Shown: in pieces, positions 1-8,613 of the stretch
Position numbering within the stretch: the first letter of the stretch is position 1
Layout of the letters: every line of letters begins with the position of its first letter
Assembly: GCA_016711225.1 (NCBI GenBank)
Contig: JADJTK010000036.1
Coordinates: 1-17,989, forward strand
Origin: Opitutaceae bacterium
GTDB taxonomy: Bacteria > Verrucomicrobiota > Verrucomicrobiia > Opitutales > Opitutaceae
Direction of reading: 5' to 3'
Length of the DNA: 17,989 bases
Position numbers and translations under genes: made by a program
Notes under the pieces: model-generated
Database searches by the model: none
What the model saw: only the letters and a program-made list of their open reading frames with translations
Told to the model about the DNA's origin: nothing

Positions 1-450
1 TACCTGCCGGCGGGTGCGGACTGGTACGACTTCCGGACAGGAGAGCGGTTCGCCGGTGGTCGGACTGTGACGACGCGCTGCCCGATCAACGCCTTCCCGC
101 TCTATGTGCGTGCCGGCTCCATCGTGCCGATGGGCCCGGCCGATCTCCAGTATGCCACCGAGCGCCCCGGAGCGCCGTACGAGATTCGCATCTACCCAGG
201 CGCGAACGCGACGTTCACGCTCTACGAGGACGACAACGAGACCTACGCCTACGAACGCGGTGAACGCGCCACCTACGATCTCACCTGGGACGACGCCGCG
301 CAGACGCTGACCATCGGCGCCCGCCAGGGCACGTTCCCCGGCCTGGTTGCAGAACGGACCCTCTCGATCCAGTTGCTCGTACCCGGAGCCAATGCCGTCC
401 GGGAGGTTCGCTACACCGGCCAACCGGTGGAAATGAAATTTGCCCCCTAA
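1..450 (+). CDS. GH31 family glycosidase, C-terminal part (alpha-xylosidase/alpha-glucosidase type), 5' truncated
   Basis: The frame is open from base 1 to the TAA at 448-450, so only the last 149 residues of a larger enzyme are present. The peptide begins YLPAGADWYDFRTGE, followed by a 'PLYVRAGSIVPMGP' block. That is the typical end of the GH31 catalytic barrel and the proximal beta-sandwich. It continues into a DUF5110-like distal beta-domain (IYPGANATFTLYEDDNETYAY, then a 'GARQGTFPGL' motif). The catalytic aspartates lie upstream of the window. GH31 enzymes are retaining alpha-glycosidases. Xylosidase activity is favoured here only because the next three genes are side-chain-removing hydrolases; an alpha-glucosidase cannot be excluded. 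The stop lies 35 bp before the next ATG on the same strand with no hairpin between them, which suggests co-transcription. Confidence 0.9.
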   Translation, partial: YLPAGADWYDFRTGERFAGGRTVTTRCPINAFPLYVRAGSIVPMGPADLQYATERPGAPYEIRIYPGANATFTLYEDDNETYAYERGERATYDLTWDDAAQTLTIGARQGTFPGLVAERTLSIQLLVPGANAVREVRYTGQPVEMKFAP

Positions 451-485
451 AATCTCCTCGCACCGCTGTTCGCCACCATCTCTCC

Positions 486-2948
486 ATGACTCCTCGGTCA
501 CTGCATTCCGCCCTGCTTTCTAGCCTCTCGCTATTCGTGATGACCGTGCCGGCGGTTGGCGCCGAACCCGCCGCCGCGATCGCGCCGGCCGCGCAAGCCG
601 CGCTCTTTCCCCTGCAATCGGTACGGCTGCTCGAGAGTGGGCCTTTTGCTCCGGCGGTGAAAGCCAACCGCGAGTATGTCTTGGCGCTCGACCCCGACCG
701 CCTGCTCGCGCCGTTCCGCCGCGAGGCGGGACTACCGCCCAAGGCGCAGCCCTACGGCAACTGGGAGAGCAGCGGCCTCGATGGTCACACCGCTGGCCAC
801 TATCTCTCCGCGCTTGCGCATATGCTCGCCGCCGGCGAGGACACGCCGGACGGCCAGCTCCGTCAGCGCCTCAATCACATGGTCGCCGAGTTGGCGCTCT
901 GCCAGGAGGCGTTCGGCGACGGTTACCTCGGCGGCGTACCTGGCAGCCGCGAACTCTGGCGCGCCATCGCTGGAGGCGATGTGGCCGCGATCAACAAGAA
1001 ATGGGTTCCTTGGTACAACCTTCACAAAACCTTCGCCGGCCTGCGCGACGCTTATCTCGAAGCCGGAGACCCGCAGGCTCGCGCACTGCTCGTCCGTCTG
1101 GGCGACTGGTGTGTGGCGATCATCTCCGGTCTGAACGAGGAGCAGATGCAGCAGATGCTCGGCATGGAGCACGGCGGCATGAACGAATCGCTCGCCGACC
1201 TCCACGCGATCACCGGCGAGGTCAAGTACCTGGCGGCTGCGAAACGTTTTAACCACCACGCCGTGCTCGATCCGCTCATCGCGCAGCAGGACCAGCTCAC
1301 CGGAAAGCACGCCAACACGCAGATTCCGAAAGTGATCGGGCTGGAGCGCATCGCCGGATTGACCGGTGACAAGGCGGCCAACTCCGGCGCGCGCTTCTTC
1401 TGGGAAACGGTCACGCGCCACCGCTCGATCGCGTTCGGCGGCAACAGCGTGTCCGAGCATTTCAACGATCCCGCCGATTTTCACGGGTTGCTCGGACACC
1501 GCGAGGGCCCCGAGACCTGCAACACCTACAACATGCTGCGCCTTACCGAGCAGCTGTTTGCCGCGGCGCCCAGCGCCGCCTACGCCGACTACTACGAGCG
1601 CGCGCTCTACAACCACCTCCTCGCCTCGATCAACCCGCAGCATCCGGGCTACGTGTATTTCACTCCCATCCGGCCCGCCCACTACCGCAACTACTCCGAG
1701 GTCGAGAACTCCTTCTGGTGCTGCGTCGGTACTGGCATGGAAAACCCGGGACGCTACGGCGAGTTCATCTACGCCCGCGCCGCGGATGGCCTCTACGTCA
1801 ATCTCTTCATCCCCTCCGAGCTGACCGAGACCGCGCTCGGGCTCACCCTGCGACAGGAGACCGCCTTTCCCGACGAGGAACGCACGCGGCTCACGTTGAA
1901 ACTTGCCGCACCGCGGACCTTCACGCTCCACCTGCGCCAACCGGGTTGGGTGGCGTCCGGCGCGTATGCAATCGCCGTCAATGGCACGCCGCAGGCCGCC
2001 GCGAGCGCCCCGTCCTCCTACGTCGCGCTTCGCCGCGAGTGGCGCGACGGCGACACCGTCGAGATCACCTTGCCGATGCACACCACCGTCGAGGGCCTGC
2101 CGGACGGCTCCCCGTGGTACGCGATCCTCCACGGCCCGATCGTGCTCGCCCATCCGGCCGGCACCCAGGACTTGGTCGGACTGCGCGCGGACGATTCCCG
2201 CATGGCGCACGTGGCCTCGGGACCAACCCTTCCGCTCGACCAAGTGCCCGCGTTGCTGACCACGGCCGGAGCGCTTCCCTCCAAGGTCGTGGCCGATCCA
2301 GCGGCCGGCCCCCTGCATTTCCGCCTGGTGGAGGTCGTTGAGCCTTCCGCACCCGGCGGCCTGCCGCTGATTCCGTTCTTCCGCCTGCACGACGCCCGCT
2401 ACCAGATGTACTGGGAAGCCACCACCCGCGAGGCGCTCGCGGCCCGCAAGGAGCAGCTCGCCGCCGCCGAGCGCGCCCAGGCCGCCCGCGAGGCCGCCAC
2501 GCTCGATCGGGTCGGGCCCGGCGAACAGCAGCCCGAGGTCGAACACGCCTACCAGGGCGAAGAGACGGAGAGCGGCCTCCACAACGGCCGCCATTGGCGC
2601 CACGGCCGCCGGATCCAGTACACCCTCAATACCCGCGGCGAAAAGAGCGTGATCCTCTCCGTCACTTATTCGGGCTCCGACTCCGGCCGGCAGTTCGACA
2701 TCCTCGCCAACGGCACCGTCATCGCGACCCAGAAGCTGGTGGCCGAGAAGATCGGCGAGTTCATCGAAAAGACCTACGTAGTCCCCGCCGCCATCCTCGC
2801 CGCCGCACCCGACGGCCGCGTGACGATCGCCTTCGTCGCCGCGCAGGGCCTCGCTGGCGGCGTCTTCGATGTGCGGTTGCTGCGCACCAAGGGAGTCACA
2901 ACGACCGAACCGTCTCGGGCCGGGATCGGGGCCCCCTTGGCGAAGTAG
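486..2948 (+). CDS. GH127 family glycosidase (beta-L-arabinofuranosidase type), secreted
   Basis: 820 residues. The N-terminus is a signal peptide: basic R4, a hydrophobic stretch at 9-22, and probable cleavage after AVGA (residue 26). The core at about 40-560 has the family's (alpha/alpha)6 barrel blocks: YGNWESSGLDGHTAGHYL, DGYLGG, VPWYNLHK, EHGGMNESLADL. The catalytic zinc site known from Bifidobacterium HypBA1 (Glu338, Cys340, Cys417, Cys418) is matched by E343 and C345 in the GPETCNTYN motif and by C412-C413 in WCCVGTG. In this family the zinc-bound cysteine is the nucleophile of a retaining mechanism that releases beta-L-arabinofuranose. A beta-sandwich follows. The C-terminal 120 residues resemble the extra beta-domain (DUF6805-like) of long GH127 proteins. 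An Ala/Glu-rich linker, possibly a short coiled coil, lies near 640-680. The gene is intact and sits between GH31 and GH43 with short gaps. Related families (GH146 and others) share the fold, so exact linkage specificity is unproven. Confidence 0.92.
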   Translation: MTPRSLHSALLSSLSLFVMTVPAVGAEPAAAIAPAAQAALFPLQSVRLLESGPFAPAVKANREYVLALDPDRLLAPFRREAGLPPKAQPYGNWESSGLDGHTAGHYLSALAHMLAAGEDTPDGQLRQRLNHMVAELALCQEAFGDGYLGGVPGSRELWRAIAGGDVAAINKKWVPWYNLHKTFAGLRDAYLEAGDPQARALLVRLGDWCVAIISGLNEEQMQQMLGMEHGGMNESLADLHAITGEVKYLAAAKRFNHHAVLDPLIAQQDQLTGKHANTQIPKVIGLERIAGLTGDKAANSGARFFWETVTRHRSIAFGGNSVSEHFNDPADFHGLLGHREGPETCNTYNMLRLTEQLFAAAPSAAYADYYERALYNHLLASINPQHPGYVYFTPIRPAHYRNYSEVENSFWCCVGTGMENPGRYGEFIYARAADGLYVNLFIPSELTETALGLTLRQETAFPDEERTRLTLKLAAPRTFTLHLRQPGWVASGAYAIAVNGTPQAAASAPSSYVALRREWRDGDTVEITLPMHTTVEGLPDGSPWYAILHGPIVLAHPAGTQDLVGLRADDSRMAHVASGPTLPLDQVPALLTTAGALPSKVVADPAAGPLHFRLVEVVEPSAPGGLPLIPFFRLHDARYQMYWEATTREALAARKEQLAAAERAQAAREAATLDRVGPGEQQPEVEHAYQGEETESGLHNGRHWRHGRRIQYTLNTRGEKSVILSVTYSGSDSGRQFDILANGTVIATQKLVAEKIGEFIEKTYVVPAAILAAAPDGRVTIAFVAAQGLAGGVFDVRLLRTKGVTTTEPSRAGIGAPLAK

Positions 2949-3037
2949 CCCGCGCTCGCCGGCCCCCTTTTCCTCTCGGCCGGCTCTCCGTCATCGCTCA
3001 TTCTCTCAGAAGACAAGAAATCCCCTACACCAAGATC

Positions 3038-4717
3038 ATGAAACGTATTCTCGCCTCCGTCCTTCTCCTTGGCGCCACCGCGGGCCTCGGCGCCGCTGCC
3101 GCCGCTCCCGCCCGCTTCGATTGGTTCGAGTACACCGGCCGCGACGATCTCTTCGCCCCGCCGGTCCCCGCGGGCCAGTACCGCAACCCGATCCTCGCCG
3201 GCTTCTATCCCGATCCGGCAATCTGCCGGGTGGGGGAGGACTATTACCTGATCAACTCCACCTTCTCGTATTTTCCCGGTATCCCGATCTTCCACAGCCG
3301 CGACTTGGTCAACTGGACGCAGATCGGCAACGTGATCGACCGGCCGTCGCAGCTCGACTTTACCGGCAAGCGCATCACCCGCAGCCTCTTCGCCCCGACG
3401 ATCAAATACCACGCCGGCGTGTTCTACGTCGTCTGCACCCACGTCGACGGCGGCGGCAACTTCCTCGTCACCGCGACCAATCCCGCCGGGCCGTGGTCCG
3501 ACCCGCAGTGGCTGTCCTTCGACGGCATCGATCCGTCGCTGTTCTTCGATGACGACGGCCGGGCCTGGATGGTCAACAACGGCAATCCGCCCGACAACAA
3601 GCCGCTGTACCAGGGGCACCGCGCGATCTGGCTGCAGGAATTCGACGTCGCGAAGAAGCAACTCGTCGGCCCGCGCTCGATCATCGTCAACGGCGGGGTC
3701 GACCTGAGCAAGAAGCCCGTCTGGATCGAGGGCCCGCATCTCTTCAAGAAGGACGGCTGGTATTACCTCTGTTGTGCCGAGGGCGGCACGAGCATCCAGC
3801 ACTCGCAGGTCATCCTCCGGAGCAAGGCGCCCACCGGACCCTTCGTGCCGTGGGACAAGAACCCGATCCTCACCCAGCGCGACCTCGACGGCAACGCCCC
3901 GCAGGCCGTCACTGCCACCGGCCACGCCAACCTCATCGAGGGCCCCGACGGCAATTGGTGGGCGGTGTTTCTCGCCATCCGCCCTTTCCTGAATGGATAC
4001 CAGGCTACCGGCCGCGAGACCTTCCTGCTGCCCATGAAGTGGACCGACGACGGCTGGCCGCTCGTGTTGCCCGCGGGTGAGCGCGTGCCGTACACCGTCG
4101 CCTCGCCGAAGGGCGCCTCGCTGCGCCCGGTTCCGCTGCCGCTCACCGGCAACTTCACCTGGCGCGATGAGTTCGACTCGGGCGCGGAACGCCTCGCCCC
4201 GCTTTGGCTGATGCTGCGTACGCCGAAGGAAACCTGGTGGAGCCTCACCGCGCCCAAGGGCGTGCTTAGCCTCACCCCCCGTGCCGATTCACTCGACGGG
4301 CTCGGCAATCCGGCCTTCTTCGGCCGCCGCGTGCAGCACTCGAAGTTCGAGGCCGCGCTCGCGCTCGCCCCGGTCTCTGAAGGCGTCTCTGCCGGTTTGG
4401 CGATCTTCCAGAGCGAGGAGCATTTCTACTATTGCGGCGTGCGCCGTAACGGAGAAGGACTCACGGTCTTTCTTGAGCTCGCCAACTCCAAGAAGCCCAC
4501 GACGATCGCCCACGTGGACCTGCCCGCCGCGGCTCCGGTCGAGCTGCGCGTGGTCGCGGCCGAGCTCTCCGGTTCGTTCGAATATCGCACCTTGGGCGGT
4601 GAGTGGAAGGCGCTCGTCGCGGCGGCCGACCTGACGCCCATCACGACCAACGCTGCCGGCGGCGGTAATCATTTCACCGGTGCCGTCGTGGGGCCCTTCA
4701 CTCGTCTCGAACCCTGA
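3038..4717 (+). CDS. GH43 family glycosidase (beta-xylosidase / alpha-L-arabinofuranosidase type), secreted
   Basis: 559 residues from the ATG at 3038. The open frame extends further 5', but that part overlaps the GH127 gene, whereas this start gives a signal peptide (MKRILASVLLLGATAGLGAAAAA, cleavage near residue 22). The five-bladed propeller follows. All three catalytic carboxylates of GH43 can be placed: general base D59 in FYPDPAI, pKa-modulating D165 in DGIDPSLFFDDDGR, and general acid E231 in WIEGPHLFKKDGWYYL. Residues from about 365 on form a C-terminal concanavalin-like beta-sandwich (TWRDEFDS start, FYYCGVRR), as in xylosidase/arabinofuranosidase subfamilies with a C2 domain. The enzymes are inverting. 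The gene starts 89 bp after GH127 without an obvious Shine-Dalgarno sequence, and is followed by two hairpins. Release of arabinofuranose or xylose is expected, but subfamily specificity cannot be fixed by eye. Confidence 0.92.
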   Translation: MKRILASVLLLGATAGLGAAAAAPARFDWFEYTGRDDLFAPPVPAGQYRNPILAGFYPDPAICRVGEDYYLINSTFSYFPGIPIFHSRDLVNWTQIGNVIDRPSQLDFTGKRITRSLFAPTIKYHAGVFYVVCTHVDGGGNFLVTATNPAGPWSDPQWLSFDGIDPSLFFDDDGRAWMVNNGNPPDNKPLYQGHRAIWLQEFDVAKKQLVGPRSIIVNGGVDLSKKPVWIEGPHLFKKDGWYYLCCAEGGTSIQHSQVILRSKAPTGPFVPWDKNPILTQRDLDGNAPQAVTATGHANLIEGPDGNWWAVFLAIRPFLNGYQATGRETFLLPMKWTDDGWPLVLPAGERVPYTVASPKGASLRPVPLPLTGNFTWRDEFDSGAERLAPLWLMLRTPKETWWSLTAPKGVLSLTPRADSLDGLGNPAFFGRRVQHSKFEAALALAPVSEGVSAGLAIFQSEEHFYYCGVRRNGEGLTVFLELANSKKPTTIAHVDLPAAAPVELRVVAAELSGSFEYRTLGGEWKALVAAADLTPITTNAAGGGNHFTGAVVGPFTRLEP

Positions 4718-4730
4718 GCGATCGCCCCGG

Positions 4731-4748
4731 GGGCGTCGTATGACGCCC
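4731..4748 (+). other. small perfect hairpin after the GH43 stop
   Basis: GGGCGTC (4731-4737), loop GTAT, GACGCCC (4742-4748), lying 14 bp after the GH43 stop. There is no U-tract. It may serve as an mRNA 3' stabiliser or weak attenuator together with the stronger hairpin just downstream. Confidence 0.45.
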
Positions 4749-4766
4749 GTCGTATCCGATCATTCC

Positions 4767-4790
4767 GGGGGCGCCGCTGACGGCGCCCCC
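4767..4790 (+). terminator. 10-bp perfect GC hairpin between GH43 and GH95
   Basis: GGGGGCGCCG (4767-4776), loop CTGA, CGGCGCCCCC (4781-4790). The stem is perfect and all G:C. No run of T follows, so a classical intrinsic terminator is not shown. Partial attenuation or processing, separating GH95 expression from the upstream genes, is possible. Confidence 0.5.
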
Positions 4791-4865
4791 AGCGCTCGTT
4801 GTCACCGCCCCGGCCGGTTGCTTCCCGGGGCCTCATTGCCAGCTCTGCTCTTCGACTTCTCTGAA

Positions 4866-7208
4866 ATGAATATCCCGCGCTCTCTCGCCGCCGCCTGTTT
4901 CATTGCGGCGGCGTTGCCGGCCATCGCCGGTGTGGCCGACTCCGCTTCCAACGCGAACCGCCTTTGGTACCGCAGCCCAGCCGCCCAATGGGTCGAGGCT
5001 CTGCCCGTCGGCAATGGCCGCCTCGGCGCCATGGTCTTTGGCGGCATTCATCAGGAGCGGCTTCAGCTCAACGAGGATACGCTCTGGGGCGGGGGTCCGT
5101 ACGATCCGATCAACCCCGAGGCGCTCGCGGCGCTGCCGGAGGTCCGTCGGCTCATCGCTGCGGGCGACTATGCCGCGGCACAAGCGCTCACGCAGCAAAA
5201 GCTCATGGCGCGCCCCATGCGCCAGATGCCGTACCAAACCGTCGGCGATTTGATGTTAACCTTCGCGGGAGCCGATGCGGTTGTGGACTACCGCCGTGAA
5301 CTGGATCTCGACACCGCGGTGGCCACGACCAGTTACACCTCGGGCACGGGGCCGTGGGCGGTGCGCCATGTGCGTGAGGTCTTCGCTAGTCCGGTGGACC
5401 AGGTGATCGTCGTGCGCGTGACCGCCGCTCAACCCGGCCGGAGGGGAGTGGGCGGGCAGGTCGGCTTCACGCTCGGTGTCCAAAGTCCGCAGGCGTCCGG
5501 CAGCCGCACCGAAGGCGACGACGTCCTCATCCTCGAGGGACGCAATGGCGGTGCCGAAGGCATCGCCGGCGCGCTGAAATTCCAGGCGCGCGTCCAGGTG
5601 TTGGCCGAAGGCGGTTCCCTGCGGGCCGATGGCCAGCAGATCCATGTCAGTGGGGCACGCTCCGCCCTCATCCTCATCGCCGCGGCAACCAGCTTTCGCC
5701 GCTACGACGACGTGAGCGGCGACCCGGCTGCGCTCAACAAAGTCACGCTCGCGGCCGCTGCCGGCAAAGCCTACGACCAGCTGCTCGCCACCCACACCGC
5801 CGAGCACCAGCGGCTGTTCCGCCGCTCTGCCCTCGACCTCGGTCATACCCCAGCTGCCGACCTGCCCACCGATGAACGCGTGCGCCGCTTCGCCGCCGGC
5901 GACGATCCCTCCCTCGCCGCCCTCTATTTCCACTACGGTCGCTACCTGCTCATCAGCAGCTCCCGCCCCGGCACCCAGCCGGCCAACCTGCAGGGCATCT
6001 GGAACGACAGCCTCACCCCGCCGTGGGAGAGCAAATACACGATCAACATCAACACCGAGATGAACTACTGGCCTGCCGAGACCACCAATCTCGCCGAATG
6101 CGCCGAACCGCTCTTCGGTTTGATCAAGGACCTGAGCGAGACCGGTGCCCGAATGGCCAAGGTCAACTACGGGGCGTCCGGCTGGGTGGCCCACCACAAC
6201 ACCGATCTCTGGCGCGCGACCGGTCCGATCGACGGGGCGCCCTGGGGCATGTGGCCCACGGGCGGCGCGTGGCTGTGCACGCACCTGTGGGAGCACTACC
6301 GCTTTTCGGGCGATCGTGAGTTCCTCGCCCGTGCGTATCCGTTGATGAAGGGTTCCGCGCAGTTCTTCCTCGACACGCTCGTCACCGAACCCAAGCACGG
6401 CTGGCTGGTCACCAGTCCCTCGCTTTCGCCCGAAAATCCCCACCATGGCGACACCTCAATTGTCGCCGGGCCGACGATGGACTCGCAGATTCTGCGCGAA
6501 CTGTTCACCGCCTGCATAGCCTCGGCGGAGATTCTCGGCCAGGATACCGACTTGCGCGCCCGGCTCGTCGCCGCGCGTGACCGCCTTGCCCCCACTCAGA
6601 TTGGCGCCCAGGGCCAAGTGCAGGAATGGCTGGAAGACTGGGACGCCACCGTCCCCGAGCCGAACCACCGACACACCTCGCATCTCTACGGGCTTTTCCC
6701 CGGCAACCAGATCGATGTCCGCACGACGCCGGCGCTCGCCGCCGCCGCCCGCCGCTCCCTTGAACTTCGCGGCGATGATGCCACAGGTTGGGCCATCGGC
6801 TGGCGACTGAACCTCTGGGCGCGGCTGCACGACGCCGAACGTGCCTACGACATTCTCAAGCTTCTCCTCCGTCCCGAGCGCACCTACCCGAATCTTTTCG
6901 ACGCCCACCCGCCGTTCCAGATCGACGGCAACTTTGGCGGCACCGCCGGTATCGCCGAGATGCTGGTGCAGAGCCTTGCCGGCGAGATCGAGTTCCTTCC
7001 CGCGCTTCCGGCGGCATGGCCGACTGGCAGCGTGCGGGGGCTGCGCGCCCGAGGCGGGTGGGAGGTCGACGTCGTCTGGCGCGAAGGGAAGCTGGTCGAA
7101 GCCACGGTTCGTGCCGTCCAAGGCGGCACCGTGAGCCTGCGTTGCGGCGCGGCGACGCGCGAGGTGACGCTGGCCGCTGGCGAGGTGGCCCGCTGGGACG
7201 GGCGGTGA
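4866..7208 (+). CDS. GH95 family glycosidase (alpha-L-fucosidase / alpha-L-galactosidase type), secreted
   Basis: 780 residues. The ATG at 4866 is chosen because it opens a signal peptide (MNIPRSLAAACFIAAALPAIAG). The open frame continues upstream but overlaps GH43. Family hallmarks are plain: LWYRSPAAQWVEALPVGNGR and QLNEDTLWGGGPYDP at the start of the N-terminal beta-domain, then an (alpha/alpha)6 barrel. The asparagine pair that activates water in Bifidobacterium AfcA corresponds to N394 and N396 in TININTEMNYWPAE. D687 in FQIDGNFGG matches the conserved aspartate. E523 in SPSLSPEN is the likely general acid (assigned by eye, less sure). The conserved NHRHTSHLYGLFPG block is also present. 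GH95 enzymes are inverting and act on alpha-1,2-fucose or alpha-L-galactose, for example on xyloglucan side chains. The gene is complete, last in the cluster, and followed by a hairpin. Confidence 0.93.
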   Translation: MNIPRSLAAACFIAAALPAIAGVADSASNANRLWYRSPAAQWVEALPVGNGRLGAMVFGGIHQERLQLNEDTLWGGGPYDPINPEALAALPEVRRLIAAGDYAAAQALTQQKLMARPMRQMPYQTVGDLMLTFAGADAVVDYRRELDLDTAVATTSYTSGTGPWAVRHVREVFASPVDQVIVVRVTAAQPGRRGVGGQVGFTLGVQSPQASGSRTEGDDVLILEGRNGGAEGIAGALKFQARVQVLAEGGSLRADGQQIHVSGARSALILIAAATSFRRYDDVSGDPAALNKVTLAAAAGKAYDQLLATHTAEHQRLFRRSALDLGHTPAADLPTDERVRRFAAGDDPSLAALYFHYGRYLLISSSRPGTQPANLQGIWNDSLTPPWESKYTININTEMNYWPAETTNLAECAEPLFGLIKDLSETGARMAKVNYGASGWVAHHNTDLWRATGPIDGAPWGMWPTGGAWLCTHLWEHYRFSGDREFLARAYPLMKGSAQFFLDTLVTEPKHGWLVTSPSLSPENPHHGDTSIVAGPTMDSQILRELFTACIASAEILGQDTDLRARLVAARDRLAPTQIGAQGQVQEWLEDWDATVPEPNHRHTSHLYGLFPGNQIDVRTTPALAAAARRSLELRGDDATGWAIGWRLNLWARLHDAERAYDILKLLLRPERTYPNLFDAHPPFQIDGNFGGTAGIAEMLVQSLAGEIEFLPALPAAWPTGSVRGLRARGGWEVDVVWREGKLVEATVRAVQGGTVSLRCGAATREVTLAAGEVARWDGR

Positions 7209-7215
7209 GAGAGGC

Positions 7216-7237
7216 GGGCCCGCTAGCGTGCGGGCCC
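7216..7237 (+). terminator. probable terminator of the glycosidase cluster
   Basis: GGGCCCGC (7216-7223), loop TAGCGT, GCGGGCCC (7230-7237), followed by TATCCTT. It starts 8 bp after the GH95 stop. The stem is perfect but the T-run is poor, so this is a probable rather than certain rho-independent terminator. The remaining stretch up to 7459 shows no gene or repeat I can support. Confidence 0.6.
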
Positions 7238-7459
7238 TATCCTTCGGCTGGCCCAGGCATTCTTTGAAGGCAACCCGCGGCTCACTCCACCTGGTCCCGC
7301 TCCAAGGGGCATCGGGATTTGTCCCTAGACTCGGGGGATTTACCGGGCCGGGCCCGCCTCTCTGGCCCAGTGGCGGGAGGCCGGAGCTAGGGGGGACGCC
7401 CCGGATTGGTATTCATGCCTCAAGTTGCCGGGTAAGCGGCCGATCCAGCACGACCATTG

Positions 7460-7960
7460 ATGGATCGCGCGCCCAATTCCACGGATCGGCAACCCGGTTG
7501 GCAGCATGGAGCTGCCCCCTCCGGCGCGCCCGCAGCGGGCCAGAGCTCCGGGCGTAGCAGTGCCCCCATTTTGGTGGTGGATGATTGCCGCATCAACCGG
7601 CGGGTGGCCGTTTCGATGCTGCGCCAGCTTGGGTATATGGCCGACGTGGTGGAGGGAGGGCGCGAAGCGCTCTCGGCCATCGGAGGCGGAACCTATTCTC
7701 TGGTGTTCATGGACGTGCAGATGCCGGATATGGACGGCTTGGAGGCCTCCCGACGGATCCGCCAAGCGCAGGCCGCCGGCGTTGCGGGCTTCGCTCCCGA
7801 TCTGCGCATTGTTGCGTACACGACCAATGTGAGCCCCGAGCAACGAGAGGAGTGCCTGTCGGCGGGCATGGACGACCACTTGGGGAAGCCGGTATCAACC
7901 GACACGATCGCGGCGGTCCTCGAGAAGTACCTGGACCCGTCTTGCCGTTTCAATTCGTGA
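7460..7960 (+). CDS. stand-alone response-regulator receiver domain protein
   Basis: About 166 residues from the ATG at 7460 (an in-frame TTG lies one codon earlier; a stop at 7433 bars a longer start). The first ~35 residues are a polar, Ser/Pro/Gly-rich leader. A complete CheY-like receiver follows. Counting from the ATG, the acidic pair is D41-D42 in ILVVDD, the phospho-acceptor D85 is in LVFMDVQMPDMDG, the switch Thr is in IVAYTTN, and the Lys is in HLGKPV. The 'RINRRVAVSMLRQLGY' and 'MDVQMPDMDGLEASRRIR' style is that of receivers at the C-terminus of hybrid histidine kinases. The gene could therefore be a detached phosphorelay module, although no kinase remnant is visible upstream. No output domain follows. 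A link to the glycosidase cluster is not shown. Confidence 0.85.
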   Translation: MDRAPNSTDRQPGWQHGAAPSGAPAAGQSSGRSSAPILVVDDCRINRRVAVSMLRQLGYMADVVEGGREALSAIGGGTYSLVFMDVQMPDMDGLEASRRIRQAQAAGVAGFAPDLRIVAYTTNVSPEQREECLSAGMDDHLGKPVSTDTIAAVLEKYLDPSCRFNS

Positions 7961-8613
7961 CGCGCTGTCCTCCCGGGGGCGGCGGGTACTCGAATTGGCC
8001 TCATGATTGCCATGGGGGCTCGTAGGCTCGGCGACACGGATGTCACCGTCATCCTTCTTGATTGGGAAACGGGTATCATAGAGTCGTTGGATGGGGCGTT
8101 CGCTCTCCGGCTTTTTGAACCACAGAGATCACGGTGAGCACCGAGGCGGAGGAGGGCCCGGAGGTGAAGCCGTGTAGCTGGATGACGAAGTCATTCAGCC
8201 TGGGCGGTTTGGCCGGTATTGCGCTTTTGCCGGCGGAAGGGGCAACCGCGGTCAACGCAGAGATCGCAGCGGATCGGAAAGACCGTCACAGAGGGCATGG
8301 AGGGGGAGGCGAACACAGAGACTTCCATGGGTGGAGCAGGCGGCCCTGCCTGCGTGCTGGCCGTAGCGACGTTCGCCAGAACGTCGGGCTCCGCTCCGCC
8401 TGCGTCGTAGCTGGACGGCGCAGCCGTTCAGCCCGGTTGTAGCGACGCTCGCAAGAACGTCCTGTGCCTGGAGGCCACCGCGGTGAGGTGGCCCATCACC
8501 CACCGGCATTTTGAACCGCGGATTTCACGGATGGCGCGGATGGAGCCTCCGACTATCTGAGGTTTTGCGTGCCGGAAAACCTGGGTCGTCTCCCTGCAGG
8601 AGGCCTGGCTCGG
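7961..8613. repeat. intergenic stretch with dispersed-type short repeats
   Basis: No convincing gene. Two copies of a TTTTGAACC(A/G)C(A/G)G..TCACGG element occur at about 8113-8138 and 8509-8534. Two copies of a 23-bp unit, GTAGCGACG(T/C)TCGC(C/A)AGAACGTC, occur at 8363-8385 and 8439-8461. The first is a perfect hairpin GACGTTC-GCCA-GAACGTC; the second has one change in the stem. A further small palindrome, ACGGC-GCA-GCCGT, lies at 8415-8427. Purine-rich strings (CACAGAG..., GGCATGGAGG) between 8240 and 8330 resemble those at 15850-15930. These look like REP-like intergenic repeats of the host genome rather than coding sequence. Confidence 0.6.

Noticed and set aside
732..2603. 623-codon open frame on the minus strand inside GH127
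   Set aside because: Antisense frame produced by GC-rich codon bias; its product has no recognisable domain, while the plus-strand gene shows a full catalytic site.
2774..3925. 383-codon minus-strand open frame across the GH127-GH43 junction
   Set aside because: Spans two well-supported plus-strand genes and has no domain.
5256..6446. 396-codon minus-strand open frame inside GH95
   Set aside because: Same cause; low-complexity product, and the plus-strand gene is intact with family motifs.
8113..8534. CRISPR array considered for the paired short repeats
   Set aside because: Only two copies of each motif, with unequal spacing, imperfect identity and no cas genes.
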